NCBI GenBank assembly: GCA_964017045.1
Contig: OZ024808.1
Coordinates: 9,355,784 to 9,419,783 of the forward strand
Length of the DNA stretch: 64,000 bases
Direction of reading: 5' to 3'
Source of the DNA: Omphiscola glabra
Taxonomy: Eukaryota > Mollusca > Gastropoda > Lymnaeidae
The position numbers and the translations under genes are program-made. Shown in pieces: positions 36,869 to 48,965 of this stretch. The first letter of the stretch is position 1; each line of letters opens with the position of its first letter. The notes beneath the pieces are model-generated. The model was given only the letters and a program-made list of their open reading frames with translations. It did not search any database and was not told the origin of the DNA.

Positions 36869-37486
36869 TGTATAGCCCATGCAAGGCAGCAGTCGTATGT
36901 TGACAGACAAATTAATTTGTAATGAATTTCTCCAGCAAATATTTGCAATTAGAGCGGCCATGTATAATGCATGAAACGCTAGTGACTCGAGATAATTGCT
37001 TGCTAAATGAGTGCATTTTTTTTGTCTGTCTTTAACTGATTGAGAAACACGGGCCAGTGTCTGCCCTTGATATGTTCAGATATCAACACTCACAGGTGTA
37101 TATGGGTCTTGGTTAAAAGAATGATTTTTAGTTTTAGTGTATGTATCTTCGTCTCCAAAACAGTAACTGTAACTCATGATTGAAGATTTGTTATTACCTC
37201 CCCTCTTGTTTTCTGTCACTATCAGTTACCTTAGCTCAGTAAAGATTAGAGAGTTTGCAATGTTTGATGTGAGAGGTGAAATTGAAATATCAAGAAGGTA
37301 ATATTGTTGATGTACATATAAATATAAACAGATTGAATTCAGTTGATTTCTGTGTAAATACATTTGTATTATATTATTAAACAATACATATAAACTTGAC
37401 AAACTATGGCATGTATTTCGGACCGTTATAAATGGAGAATGTAATCTCTTAATTTTAGTCTATGGCTCGTTCTAAAAACAGTCCAT

Positions 37487-37492
37487 AATAAA
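37487..37492 (+). promoter_or_regulatory. Candidate poly(A) signal for FOXRED1
   Basis: AATAAA 726 bases after the stop, at the end of a stretch of AT-rich sequence without coding potential. Confidence 0.35.
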
Positions 37493-39540
37493 GAACGATA
37501 CCAAAGTTTAAAAATAATAACAAATAAAACGACAATCAAGGCCAGAGCTAATTACAATTAATAACTTTTTAATTTGTGAACTTCAATTAAATAATAACAG
37601 CAAGAGAAATATGATTGAAATTATAAACTTACAGATTTGCTGGTACCGGTACTGTATATAAAAATACAATGAGCACAAAATTGTACGAGGAAATAGAAAA
37701 ATCTACACACAACATAGTATTAAATAATGACACAGCACATCTCGTGGTAAAGGAAAGAAAATCTCCCGTCATTTCATCTTAGCCCTTTTATACCCAGTTT
37801 CAGATGATCATTCTCGAAATGGAATACGCAGTCTTACTGCTTCCCGCATTCTCGAGATCATTCTATCATGTTCGACAGAAACGGATGATAGTAAACTAAA
37901 ATGTCAACAAAGTGATATTTTTCTAGCCGCCCCAACACGGCCTTGACTGAAAAGAGGTCATGCACGTGGAAGGTGTGCCAAGCGTGTATCAAAACACGTC
38001 ATCCCTCATAACACATGGCTTGGGTTCAGTTTTTGTGTGTGTTTAAACATGCTATGAAAACAATGATGGGTATTTGTTTAACTGGTTGTAACATTCATTA
38101 AGATTCTTTCCAAATTTACAACTCACACCCAGGAAGTGGACAGTTTTGCACAATTATTAATTATTGACGAATGTCTTGCTACAGACTAATGTAAAGGAAC
38201 AATGAAAAACTCATTTCATTTATTTGGATCAATAAAAGGATCTTGTCCAAATAACTTAGACCTGCTGCAATTAAATTTATTGGATCATATTAATCTCTTA
38301 TACTTAAACAACACTAAAATGGACATTCTATTTTAGTTCAAAATTGCCACCTGAGTTTTATCAGAGTTGGTTTGGGTTACAGAAAAATAATAATTGCTTT
38401 GGTCTACACATACTGTATCTATGATTCCTGAAGAGGTGGTTTCTTTTGCAATAATAATGCAAATGAATGATTGAAAACAACATAATTTTTCCTCAAATTT
38501 TGACAGTGTTTTCTGTCCATTTGTAAAATGTAGTCCTCTAATTGAGTGTCGAAATTTTGAGACTTAAACTCGCTCTCTCTGTGTACAACATCAGTACAAA
38601 CACCATCTTGTTGAGCATACATCTGCACATCTGGCAGGAATATTTAGCTAGTATCTATTTATTGTCCACGACAAGCCTCTTGATATATTGGTGTCATCAG
38701 TCATAGTGTGCCAGGTTTTCATGGCAGTCTGTGGCCAAAACCAAACTGAGTAATGGAGGATTTGATGCTAAATCTGGATACACGCTTTAGTAATATCCAT
38801 TAACTGATGCACAGATAGGTGTGACCTGGCAGTCAGAAAGGATAGCAACATTTAACTGAATATACCACTGTCCACTTTTGTTACGATAGAATTAAATAAC
38901 ATTGGTGAGACTTTCAACAGTCAGTGAGTAGTTATTTTAAGACCGTTGACAGTATGGTGTGAAACTGTCGTAGATAGGTACGCTGTTTTGTATGACTCCC
39001 ACTTAACGGGTACAATGCTTTTGTGTAAGACCCACTTGTTAGTGTCAATGTTCTTGTTAGCGTAGAGCTTCATATTATAAAAGCTAATAGAGGAATTAAT
39101 AGACTCAACTACTGATGAAGATTAGCCAATGAAAAGCCTTAACGGTGAAAAAGCCCACTTAGTGATAAGATTTACCATTGAAAAAGGTTAATCTAGGGAT
39201 ATAGATTAGCCACCGAAAAGGGTTTAATTAGCCTATGAAGAAGCTCATAAAAAATACGCATTTGATTTGTGTTAACATTGAATTGTTTCATATCATACGT
39301 GACATACAATTTTAAGAAGCCACAACAAAGGTGTTGTTTTTTTTTTATATACTTTTTAAAATGTTTTAATTATGATTATTTGTGAGCTTTTGGGGTAATC
39401 GAACTTTACTGTAGTTGAATACAATGGCATCAACTTTTAACAAGATCATACACTATAGGTCAATCTTTCAAGAGGTTTAATTTTAAAACAAGCTGGGTTA
39501 TATGAATCAACAGTGTATTCACCTCCTGAAATGTTAGTAG
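37493..39540. other. Gene-free stretch
   Basis: No exon, RNA gene or element recognised. A minus frame at 38419-38628 is unsupported. Loose repeats of GAAGATTAGCC / GATTAGCCACCGAAAAGG occur at 39110-39245. Confidence 0.5.
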
Positions 39541-40012
39541 CATGACATCAGAACCAAAGGTGAAGATTTGGCGATGTGAGCCAATGGTGAAGTTATTGCC
39601 ATGTGAGCTAATGGTGAAGTTTTAGCTATGTGAGCCAATGTTTAAGTTTTAGCCATGTGAGCCCATTGTGAAGTTTTAGCAATGTGAACCAATGGTGAAG
39701 TTTTAGAAATGTGAGCCAATGGTGAAGTTTTAGCTATGTGAGCCAATGGTGACCTTTTAGCAATGTTACATGAGAGCCAATGGTGAAGCTTTAGCGATGT
39801 GAGGCAATGGAGAAGTTTTAGCAATGTGATATGGGAGCCAAATGGGGAAGTGTTGGTGATGTGACATGTGAGCCAATGGTGAAGTGTTAGCGATGTGAGC
39901 CAATGGGGAAGTTTTAGCAATGTGAAATGTCAGCCAATGGTGAGGTTTAAGTGACGTGACAGCTGAGGCAATGATGAAGTTTTAGTGATATGACAGGTGA
40001 GCCAATGTTGAG
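39540..40012. repeat. 27-bp minisatellite next to a LINE tail
   Basis: Units of AGCCAATGGTGAAGTTTTAG plus CAATGTG with many variants, ending at the start of the retrotransposon fragment. Confidence 0.92.
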
Positions 40013-40540
40013 GAGTACAATGCTTGTTTGATATTCCACGGGTCTTGGAACGTTCCAAAATGTGTAGCATATTCTCCGCTCTTAGCAAGAAACGCCTTCG
40101 CTGGTTAGGCCATGTAAGGAGAATGGAGGAAGGCCGTATTCCAAAGATGCTGTTGTATGGAGAGTTGGCAGAAGGGACAAGACTTATTGGACGGCCTCGC
40201 CTGAGATATATGGACGTTTGCAAAAAGATCATGAAGGAAGCGAACATTGAAGTCAACAAATGGGAGATCATTGCCGAACAACGTTCCAGCTGGCGAACGG
40301 CAGTGTACGAAGGAGTGAAAAAGGCAGAAGATGTGCGGAACGAAGCCCTTGCAACAAAAATAACAGCACGGAAGGCCAAAATTAACCAGGAATCATCATT
40401 CTCCTGCGCGACATGCAGTCGAGATTGTCACTCCAGGATTGGCCTGGTGAGCCACTCGTCGAAGTGTAGGACTACAATATAGCTACTCCATCGTCTCGCG
40501 AAGACGGAAGGATGCCATACAATTCCACGGGTATTATAAT
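40013..40540 (+). mobile_element. 5'-truncated non-LTR retrotransposon tail
   Basis: The frame 40024-40482 encodes 152 residues matching the C-terminus of LINE endonuclease/reverse transcriptase proteins: KKRLRWLGHVRRMEEGRIPK, then GRPRLRYMDVCKKIMKEANI, then a final Cys/His segment C-x2-C with SRIGLVSHSSKC. The frame is uninterrupted to its TAG, so the insertion is fairly young. The 3' sequence CATCGTCTCGCGAAGACGGA is typical of the tail. Catalytic reverse transcriptase motifs are absent. Confidence 0.88.
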
Positions 40541-40718
40541 ACAGCTAAATAATTCGGCTAAAACTGTGGCTGAGGCTCAGTACTTACCCAGGGTGACCTG
40601 CTGGGGGCGCCAGAAGTAATGTCACTCCCGCGAGCGCGAGTGAAGAACCCTCATGCTAATTTTTTCAAATCTATGTCCTATTTTGTAAAGGAGGGCAATT
40701 ATAGTGGGAATGAATTAT

Positions 40719-40739
40719 TTCTCTCTCTCTCTCTCTCTC

Positions 40740-40770
<31 letters not shown>

Positions 40771-40799
40771 GTATCTTCCTCTCTCTGTCTCTCTCTCAC

Positions 40800-40830
<31 letters not shown>

Positions 40831-40872
40831 ATCTGTCTCTCTCTCTCTCTCTCACTCTCTCTCTCTGTATGG
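40719..40872. repeat. CT-rich microsatellite
   Basis: (CT)n with CTGT interruptions. The open plus frames here are low-complexity translation only. Confidence 0.95.
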
Positions 40873-41309
40873 ATATATACTATATAGGGCTTTTATATAT
40901 AAAATACATGTGTTCGTTTTATATTACTGTCTTTGTTTTAATTTACTGTCTTTGTTTTAATTTACTGTCTTTGTTTTAGGCTAATGTGTTCAATTCAGTG
41001 TAGTTTTCATCATTGCAGACACCCATGACGCTATAAAAGATCATATTCCTGTATGATATTAAAAGCATAAGTAACTTGTTTTTTCTCTACTTGAGTGCTT
41101 AATGACCCACAGCAATTCCCACCACACAGACCCTAGCCCTTATGACCAAGAGGCAGCTAATTACGAAACATTGCTGATAGATGCTAATGAATCCATATTG
41201 AACAAAGAAGAAGCTTGATAATTTCATGGCACAGATGTGGAGGATGATATCATTGTTGGATCACGTCAAAGCAGTGGACAAGAAACACTACTCTTCTAGT
41301 CTCAAGCCC

Positions 41310-41895
41310 CGCTACAGTAGCCCCACTATACTAGCCCCACTGCACTAGCCCTACTGCAATAGCCCCATTACACTAGCCTCACTACACTAGCCCCACCACA
41401 TTAGCCCCACTACACTAGCCCCACTACACTAGCCCCACTGCAATAGCCCCACTACACTAGCCCCACTACACTAGCCTCACTACACAAACCCCACCACACT
41501 AGCCTCAGTCCACTAGCCCCACTGCACTAGCCCCCTTACACTAGCCCCCCTACACTAGCCTCACTACACAAGCCCCACTACACTAGCCCCACTACACAAG
41601 CCCCACTTCACTAGCCCCACTACACTAGCCCCACTACACTAGCCCCACTACACTAGCCCAACTATACTAGCCTCACTACTCTATCCTCACTATACTAGCC
41701 TCACTACACTATCCTCACTACACTAGCCTCACTACACTAGCCTCACTACACTATCCTCACCACACTAGCCCCACTACACTAGCCCTACCACACTATCCCA
41801 CCACACTAGCCCCACCACACTAGCCCCACCACACTAGACCCACCACACTAGACCCACCACACTAGACCCACCACACTAGACCCACTACACTATCC
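41310..41895. repeat. 14-bp minisatellite
   Basis: About forty units of CCCCACTACACTAG, with variants of single bases and occasional CCTCAC forms. Confidence 0.95.
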
Positions 41896-43370
41896 CCTCT
41901 AAATAAGCCGCACGGCTCTAACTCGAGTTCTGAAAAGTCTCTACATTAAAAATTGAAGCAGTGTCGATCTTCTAAAAGGGATGTTCGTGTAACAAAGAAC
42001 TGACTCACAAAATGAAATAACTTGATCAAAGATTTAACCGAGAGATCCCATTTCAAATATCGGTGTCACCAATGTCTAATTAACGCCGACTAACCGTATG
42101 GCCGAGAAAGAAAAAAACAACTTCTTCAATATGTTGTTTTTTTAAAATTCATTTTAACGAAATATTGAGTCTAAAAGTTAACCTAAATGTGTAGCCGTGT
42201 CTGTATAAAGTAATTGGTCATAGAAAATTCATATAATTTACCGTATATTGTACTGGTGTACAAAATAATACTGATGTACAAAATAATATAAAAGATACAA
42301 TGTTAATGCGTAATAAAAAAAGACACTTTCCACCCTTTTGTTAATTGACAAACTGGCAAATTAACATCGTTTAAACTGTCACGTGATTTACGCAGATTTC
42401 AATTAATTGACTTGGGTTGGGGTATCGGTTGGAATAGGAGGGAAGTGAGCGTGGGGGGAGGGGGCGAGCGTGGGGGGGGGGGCTCATAGCTTTATTACAA
42501 AAAAGACAAGTAGCCTGATTGAGATATCATCCACAAAGTAAGTTATTGGTAGAGAGCAATATCTAATTAGCGTTCACATGGCGTCCTGGGTTAGAGCCCA
42601 TGCACCTGGGGATGGTCTCAATACAACTGGTGGCCCCAACAGCTGGCGCCAGGGGCGTGGTCATGGAACATTACCTGCGTACACCACACCCCCCCCCCCT
42701 TTTTACGTTTGTTTCAGCGGGGGATACAACTTTGAAAATTTAATTGATGAAAAAAAAATTGAAACCATTTCAATACATGAACGTCAATATTTATATGTGA
42801 ATGACACATGTCACATTAGTACGCACCCACCCTTATATTTTTTGTGTGCGTCTGAGTCCGACACTGAAGCTTGTAGATGGATTTCAACTTCCAGTTAGCA
42901 GATAACCAGCAGAGTTAATCCTCACGCGTTGAAATCGCTCATGGTGATTTTCCAAAGTCCACGTCCATGCACGGGACAAGGTGAGTGAAAAGGTGTGTGT
43001 CTTGTTTGTTTTGTGAAGTTTTTAACACGCGTACCAACGACACGTTGTGTTTTGTGTTCGGTGCTGGGTGAAGAAATGATACGTGATGTGTTCAGTGCTA
43101 GGATAAGGACATTGTGCAAAGAACAAAAAAAAAAATACGTGTTTCGGTGCTTAAACGTAAGGATCTTCTTCTTCTATATATTAAGAGCCCACGATAAATT
43201 TATTGATAATCATGGCATTGCACATGTCTAATATAGAGATAATTGTGACCCGGAAATACAGATCATGAGTCTAAGGGATTTTACTCGTTTTGAGAAGAAA
43301 AATATTAGAGGTCAAAGGTAAGTTGTTCAGTGTTTCCAAACTATTTTTTTTAATGGAGTTTGTGGCGTAC
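41896..43370. other. Gene-free stretch
   Basis: No exon recognised. G-rich block at 42450-42485 and C run near 42690. Frames at 42578-42898 and 42995-43231 have no family match. Confidence 0.5.
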
Positions 43371-43372
43371 CG

Positions 43373-43540
43373 TCGGTCGACCAAGACTGAGATGGCTTGA
43401 TGATATAGACAGAGATTTACGTCAGCTGGGTGTCACCACATGCAGAAAAAATGCCATGAATCAGTCTGGCTAAATCTAAAGATGTGGTGGAGCAGGACAG
43501 CGTCCTGCATGGTCTGTGGTTTCAATGATGATGGTGATAT
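43373..43540 (+). pseudogene. Retrotransposon ORF tail fragment
   Basis: From 43378 the plus frame reads RPRLRWLDDIDRDLRQLG, then VTTCRKNAMNQSG and a TAA at 43471. GRP-x-x-RW-x-DD-I-x-D-L is the common C-terminal block of non-LTR reverse transcriptases. The fragment is short and 5'-truncated. Confidence 0.75.
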
Positions 43541-43675
43541 AAGTTTATAATTCTGATGAAATTTGTTTTTGTTTTTAAAAAAGAACTTCCAAGATTCGGA
43601 TTTAAAATACTTGGGTGGGTTGTGAGTCGGGCATTTGTAAGTAAACTTCATCTTATGTTATAAACCCACTCTTAG

Positions 43676-43900
43676 AGTTGGGGCAGGGGGGAGAGGACTG
43701 TTTGGATATAGAGTTGGGGGCAGGGGATATAGGACTGTTGTGATATAGAGTTGGGACAGGGGTTATAGGACTGTTTGAATATAGAGTTGGGACAGAGAGC
43801 AGAGGACTATTTGGATATAGAGTTGGGACAGGGGGTAGAGGACTGTTTGGATAAAGAGTTGGGACAGAGAGTAAAGGACTATTTGGATATAGAGTTGTGC
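43676..43900. repeat. 36-bp minisatellite
   Basis: About six units of GAGTTGGGACAGGGGGTAGA plus GGACTGTTTGGATATA. Confidence 0.93.
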
Positions 43901-44993
43901 ATACATAGGAGCAGAATGGAAAAATACAAACTGTTTATTTTTGTGCTTGTTATGTAGGCGACGTGCTTAATGCTTTCCCCGTGCATGACCTCTAGCAGAC
44001 AACACTCGAGGCCCCTTTTGGGGTGGGGCTAGCGAAATAATAGTCTCCCTTTAACCTTGCTTACAACAAGCTTTGTATTGTCCGTTTCAGTCAGAATATT
44101 ATAGAAACATCTGGAGAAAACTGGAAAGGAAAACAATACGTCAGGCGGTTCTCGAAGATGAGTAGAATAGACTATAAAAAGTCCGATAGATTGAATGAAA
44201 GAGAGGCAGATCGTTTATCATGAAACTTGGAGCGTGTGTTACTATTGTGCTACTAGACATTGCTTTGTTTACTGTGTGTGTGTAGATTTCTTTTCACCAT
44301 TGAACCACTTCTGCACATTGCATTTTATTAACATCGTACCGGTACCAGCCAAAACAATATACTGTAAGTCAATAGTTTAAAATAGTGTCTTTTGATTTTG
44401 TAATTCATTATAATTAACACATTAAAACGTATTAATTGTAATTAGCCCTGATTTGAATATCGTATTCTTTGTATTTATCATTTGGTATCGTCTTTTGTTA
44501 TGTACTTTTCGACCCTTGCCTCCACCCCTCATCCCCCTTTACTGACCGGGTCACTGGTCATGTAAGACGTAGTACATCTGCCTTGCCTACAATAGTGTGT
44601 ACTCGTTAGTACACAACGCTCATTATCCTCCCATTACCCTTTATAAGCAGCACCGTGGTCACGCCCCACCAGCCCCAAAGTGATCGGTTGATTCATTCAT
44701 TCATTCATGCCAGTACATGTAATTTCTGAATATTTTCATAAAACTTTTATATCTTTAAAATACAGGCCTATATATTTATCACTGGCTGCGCTTCAAGACA
44801 GCTAGCAAAAAGGTGGCCAAGCCCGCTCCCCTCCCTTCTCATAGATTCTGTGAGCGCTTTTGTGTCCCCCTCCTGCAGGAGGCACGGAGGCCCTTGCACA
44901 AATGAAATGTTAAAGAGGGCGCTGATCTCTGTCAAAGTTAATGGTGTGCTAGAATATGTGTTTCGCTCCTCTCTGTTCAGGTTGTAAAAATTA

Positions 44994-45060
44994 GGAAAGA
45001 TAATTTAGGAAAGATAATTTAGGAAAGATAATTTAGGAAAGATAATCTAGGAAAGATAAT
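44994..45060. repeat. 14-bp repeat
   Basis: Five units of TTAGGAAAGATAAT. Confidence 0.93.
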
Positions 45061-48000
45061 TTTCACGAACGTCTTCATACATTTTACCGATGGTGCAATT
45101 GTGTCGTAGACATTCATTAAACAGCCCTATTTTTTTTTTCTCCCTGTCTCCACTCACCGCCTATCTTTTCTCCGTGAAACATGAAATAATGAAGTATGTG
45201 CATTAAAAGAAAAAAGTCAATATTTTTAAAGGTCGTACCATTTTGATAGAGATTCTACCTTTAAGTATGTTGTACTTGATTCCCCTCTGAAAGAATTAAG
45301 CGCTATCGTAAAATTAGATTCGCCTTTAAGGTTATGTGAAATTTTGAAACAAATCTGTAATTTAGTCAACACAGACACACGGACATTACGGTAGCTTTTA
45401 AAATAGAATCATACTCTGTAAGATTTTTTGAAAAATAGAATCGCACCTGGTCTTGGGAGATAAGGGTTTAAAAAAAAAAAAAAAAAATAAAATAGACCAC
45501 GTTTAAATATTTGTACCTCGGGTGAGTGAAACAAAATATAAATCACAAAAAATGATCTCACACACCAACAATTCTCCCACCGCATCTAGTTGACGCACCC
45601 GTAAGGGGAAATCACTATCTTTAAAAAAAATGGCAGTAATCTCCACACCACTCTTCTTCTTCTTCAATTTATTGATCATTATGGCTCCTATGAATGTAGA
45701 TGGGATTTGCAATGTTTCTGTGCCTGGTGTTGATGAGGATATTTCACTGGTTCCAAGAGTAACTGAGTGAGGGTATCATGCACTGGGGGGTTGGATGACC
45801 TGAGGCAGTAGACGCTTCTCTCCCCTACATTGATCCCACACGTGTGCACCCCCAGTACCCTATCGTGATCGTAATGATAAGACCATATGTGTAGGACATA
45901 TTTTAACGCGCCCCCATTTTTTTAACGTAGACCCCCTCCCCCACATTCCACAGTTGCCGTTATTAAATCCCCTAAACTCACACACTTTTGCACAAGATTG
46001 AAAAAAAAAAAAGGATTCGATCAATCATGTGACACGTGGTCGCAAGCCCCACCCCCTACATGTAATCTCAGTGTGGGCTGGTGATATCCACAATGCTCTC
46101 TTAAATTCTTGATGACAGCTCGTCATACAGGGGCGAATCCCGTGCATGGGCATTAGAGATAGGAATTTTCAGACTCATGGGTGAGCAGCCATTTTATGGT
46201 ATTATGGTGTTTGGGGATGTTTAAGGCCAGGGTAACAATAGATCCCAAATGTGTTTTAACATCAGAACAACAAAAAGAAAATATTACGCACCAAAAGCAC
46301 TTATAAGTTATATATGCGATGTTTAAAAAAAAAAAATCTCATTTAGTGCAGTTATCGGGAATTTTATATCGTTAAATCGATGTCATCGTATTTCCTTCAT
46401 CTACCCTTTGAAAAACAGGAAAAACTGAAAATTTGACAGAAATGTGTTGTCATCGGCAACGAATCTATGTACCAGGTTTGAGCTCGATAGGTATACGGAA
46501 AGTGTGTCAATTAGCCGTCCGGACATTTTCCCAGCCACGAACAAAAGCGAAGTTAAATAAAGGATTAAAAAAATATAATTACTGAAATTATGAAAATACT
46601 TTCATGTCATTCATCTCGCTAAATACTGACGGCTGCGAACAATAATGACCTTCAACTTGTTCAGAACAATGCCACCAATACAAGTCGGCTAAGATTGGAC
46701 ACGCGTGTCAAAGACACTGTGTATGGAGAGAAGCGAGTAGATTCAGTACATAGACGAATATTAATGACGTAGTAGACGTTTATCCGTGACGAGGCAATTG
46801 TCACACATTTGTTGTACTTTTAGATACACCATCGCACTAAGTGTTTTGTGTTTGAGAGTAGGACGAAGGCTGGAATAAATAGGACAGTGCAAATTTTTTG
46901 GGATTTTAAATAAACATCAATGTATTGACAGCTTCCTTGTAAAACGCTTTTCAGTAAAGCAGCCATCCGAAAAGTACGTCACGCTATTTCCGGAAACAGT
47001 TTACCCCCCTCCCTTGTTAAAAAAAAATGTCACAAAACTCAGACATACCCACCCCCTTAAAGTAAGTCACGCTTTGAAACTCAGAAATTTATTTTAAATA
47101 AAACCCCAATAACTAATTAAAATTTAATCAGAAAACAAACTTACTGTTAAACTTATTAAATTTATAAAAAGTGGACATCTTCTCTCAGAATAAATCCATC
47201 AAAGCAGAAAGTTTTAACATCACCGTCAATTTCAGCTTTTATATGTATGATAAAAAAAATATAACATGTGTGACGACTCACACACACACGATCTTTAAAC
47301 CCCAACCCCCAAGTGTCACAATTTCTTAGACCACCCTTCCCTACTTCGGAGCGTGACTTACTTTATGGACGGACCCGAAGTATTAAAACGTTTTTTCTCT
47401 ATAAACATGGTATAACTCTCTGCCCTTACGAGCAAATACTTAAATATTAGAAAGGCCATCGACAGAATTTATAACCAGGAGAAATTCCCCAATATAGCGG
47501 CTTAATAATTGCTCTTCAGAGTTGTAATTTCAATGTAAACCTAAGTAGCAGTTAGTGGCCCTGATTTAAGAGTAGTTGCCCTTGTTTTCATGTGGGAGCC
47601 GCCAGATTTTATTATTATTATTTTATTTTTTTGCAGTCGATTACTTTGGATTTAATCAATTCCTTATGTTACCAAGACATTTTTTTTTAAATATGAAAAA
47701 ATGCAAAATATGGCATAGGCGGATCGATACCTCATACTTGGGTGATTCAAACGAATACACTTTAATGGCTTTGATAACGAAATATAGATCATATCGATAT
47801 TTCATAAAAAATAACAAATACGTGATTAAACAATGCATAACACATTTCAAGCACATACATGCTCTCGGCTGTTTTAAACCCCCCGCCCCCGCAACATCAC
47901 TGCGTCAAACTTTAGCCTGTACTTTGCTATTGTTTTGTAATTCACTCACCTCGTTTTACAGCAAACTCGTCAGGGCCCGATCAATTATATTTTAGAATCC

Positions 48001-48184
48001 CTGCTCTTAACATATCCAAATCTGTTGTACTTTTATTTTCAACAGAGGCCTGGATTGTTTTTGTTTCAGTAGCAAACGGGCAAGATGGAAAACAAGCCAT
48101 TGCGGGCCAGTGAGGCTGCCACTGGTGTTGTGAGGATGAACTTCGTGGGTTTGGCAGCTTCGTACATCAAACATTAGTACTTCT
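45061..48184. other. Gene-free stretch upstream of the transporter
   Basis: No coding exon supported. Contains one copy of a dispersed SINE-like repeat at 46423-46570. The frame at 47576-47995 is unsupported. A short ATG frame at 48084 (MENKPLRASEAATG...) after a CAG could belong to an untranslated leader exon. Confidence 0.45.
46423..46570 (+). repeat. Dispersed SINE-like repeat, copy 1
   Basis: Shares TTGACAGAAAT, TTGTCATCGG, then TCTATGT-CCAGGTTT-like, GTCAATTAGC-like and CACGAACA blocks with 50306-50455, in the same order and spacing over about 140 bases. Both end in AAAGGATT. Confidence 0.75.
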
Positions 48185-48500
48185 ATATTCGGACATCACT
48201 CGGAGAACAGTTGGGAGTTGAGAGCAGAGTAATTTCTGCACGGCAAACATTTCGCGTATCGTCTGATATCGCTCACAGAGCATTTGGGGTTGAGAGTAGT
48301 GTCATTCGTGAGCGGAAAACCATTTCTTTTCTCACCGGATATAGTTTACAGAACGTTTGGAATTGAGAGTAGTGCAATTGCAGCACGGCAACCGTTTCGT
48401 GTATCATCTGATATCGCTCACAAAACAGTCGGCTCGGAGAGTAGTGTAATTCCTGCATGGCAACCATTTATTGTATCATCCTTCTGATTTCGCTCACAGG
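48185..48500 (+). repeat. 72-bp repeat x5 ending at the transporter exon 1 boundary
   Basis: GAGAGTAGTG-type blocks recur about every 72 bases (48217, 48289, 48362, 48434). Each unit also has a TCTGATATCGCTCACAG-like segment. The last of these, TTCGCTCACAG ending at 48499, is the most likely acceptor or leader just before the first transporter codons. Confidence 0.85.
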
Positions 48501-48518
48501 CGCACGGGGGTAGAGATT

Positions 48519-48926
48519 ATGACAATGTTGTACTCCGCATGTGTTCAAAGATTCCATATCTGGAGGAGGTATTTCGTCATCGTCGGTGGAATATTTATCT
48601 ATTTGCCTATTGGAGTACCCTGGTATTTTGGTAAGTAGTAACCTGTTAGTAGTATTATTATTCTCATTGCGTTCGTTAGATGTCTTATACAAAAAAAACT
48701 GTGCACTGTTGCATTTTATACACTTATTTTTATAAGTTACTAGCGCGATCTCGCTGGAAAGAAAAAAAAGTGTGTGTGTGTGTGTGTGGGGGGGGGGGGT
48801 ATTTTTTAAAGAACTTTCAATTTTTCTAAGTACACAATACACATGTACATTGACGGTATCAGTCTCAATGTTGACTAGAAGTGGTCCATTAATTCGTTTT
48901 TGGGTGTGATTTACGTGACAAACATG

Positions 48927-48965
<39 letters not shown>

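Noticed and set aside
39110..39150. CTGATGA near GAAAAGCC, a possible further hammerhead
   Set aside because: The segment between them does not form stem II and the GAAA spacing is wrong.
47576..47995. 139-codon plus frame
   Set aside because: Low-complexity start (Leu/Phe from T runs), no homology recognised, no splice signals that fit.
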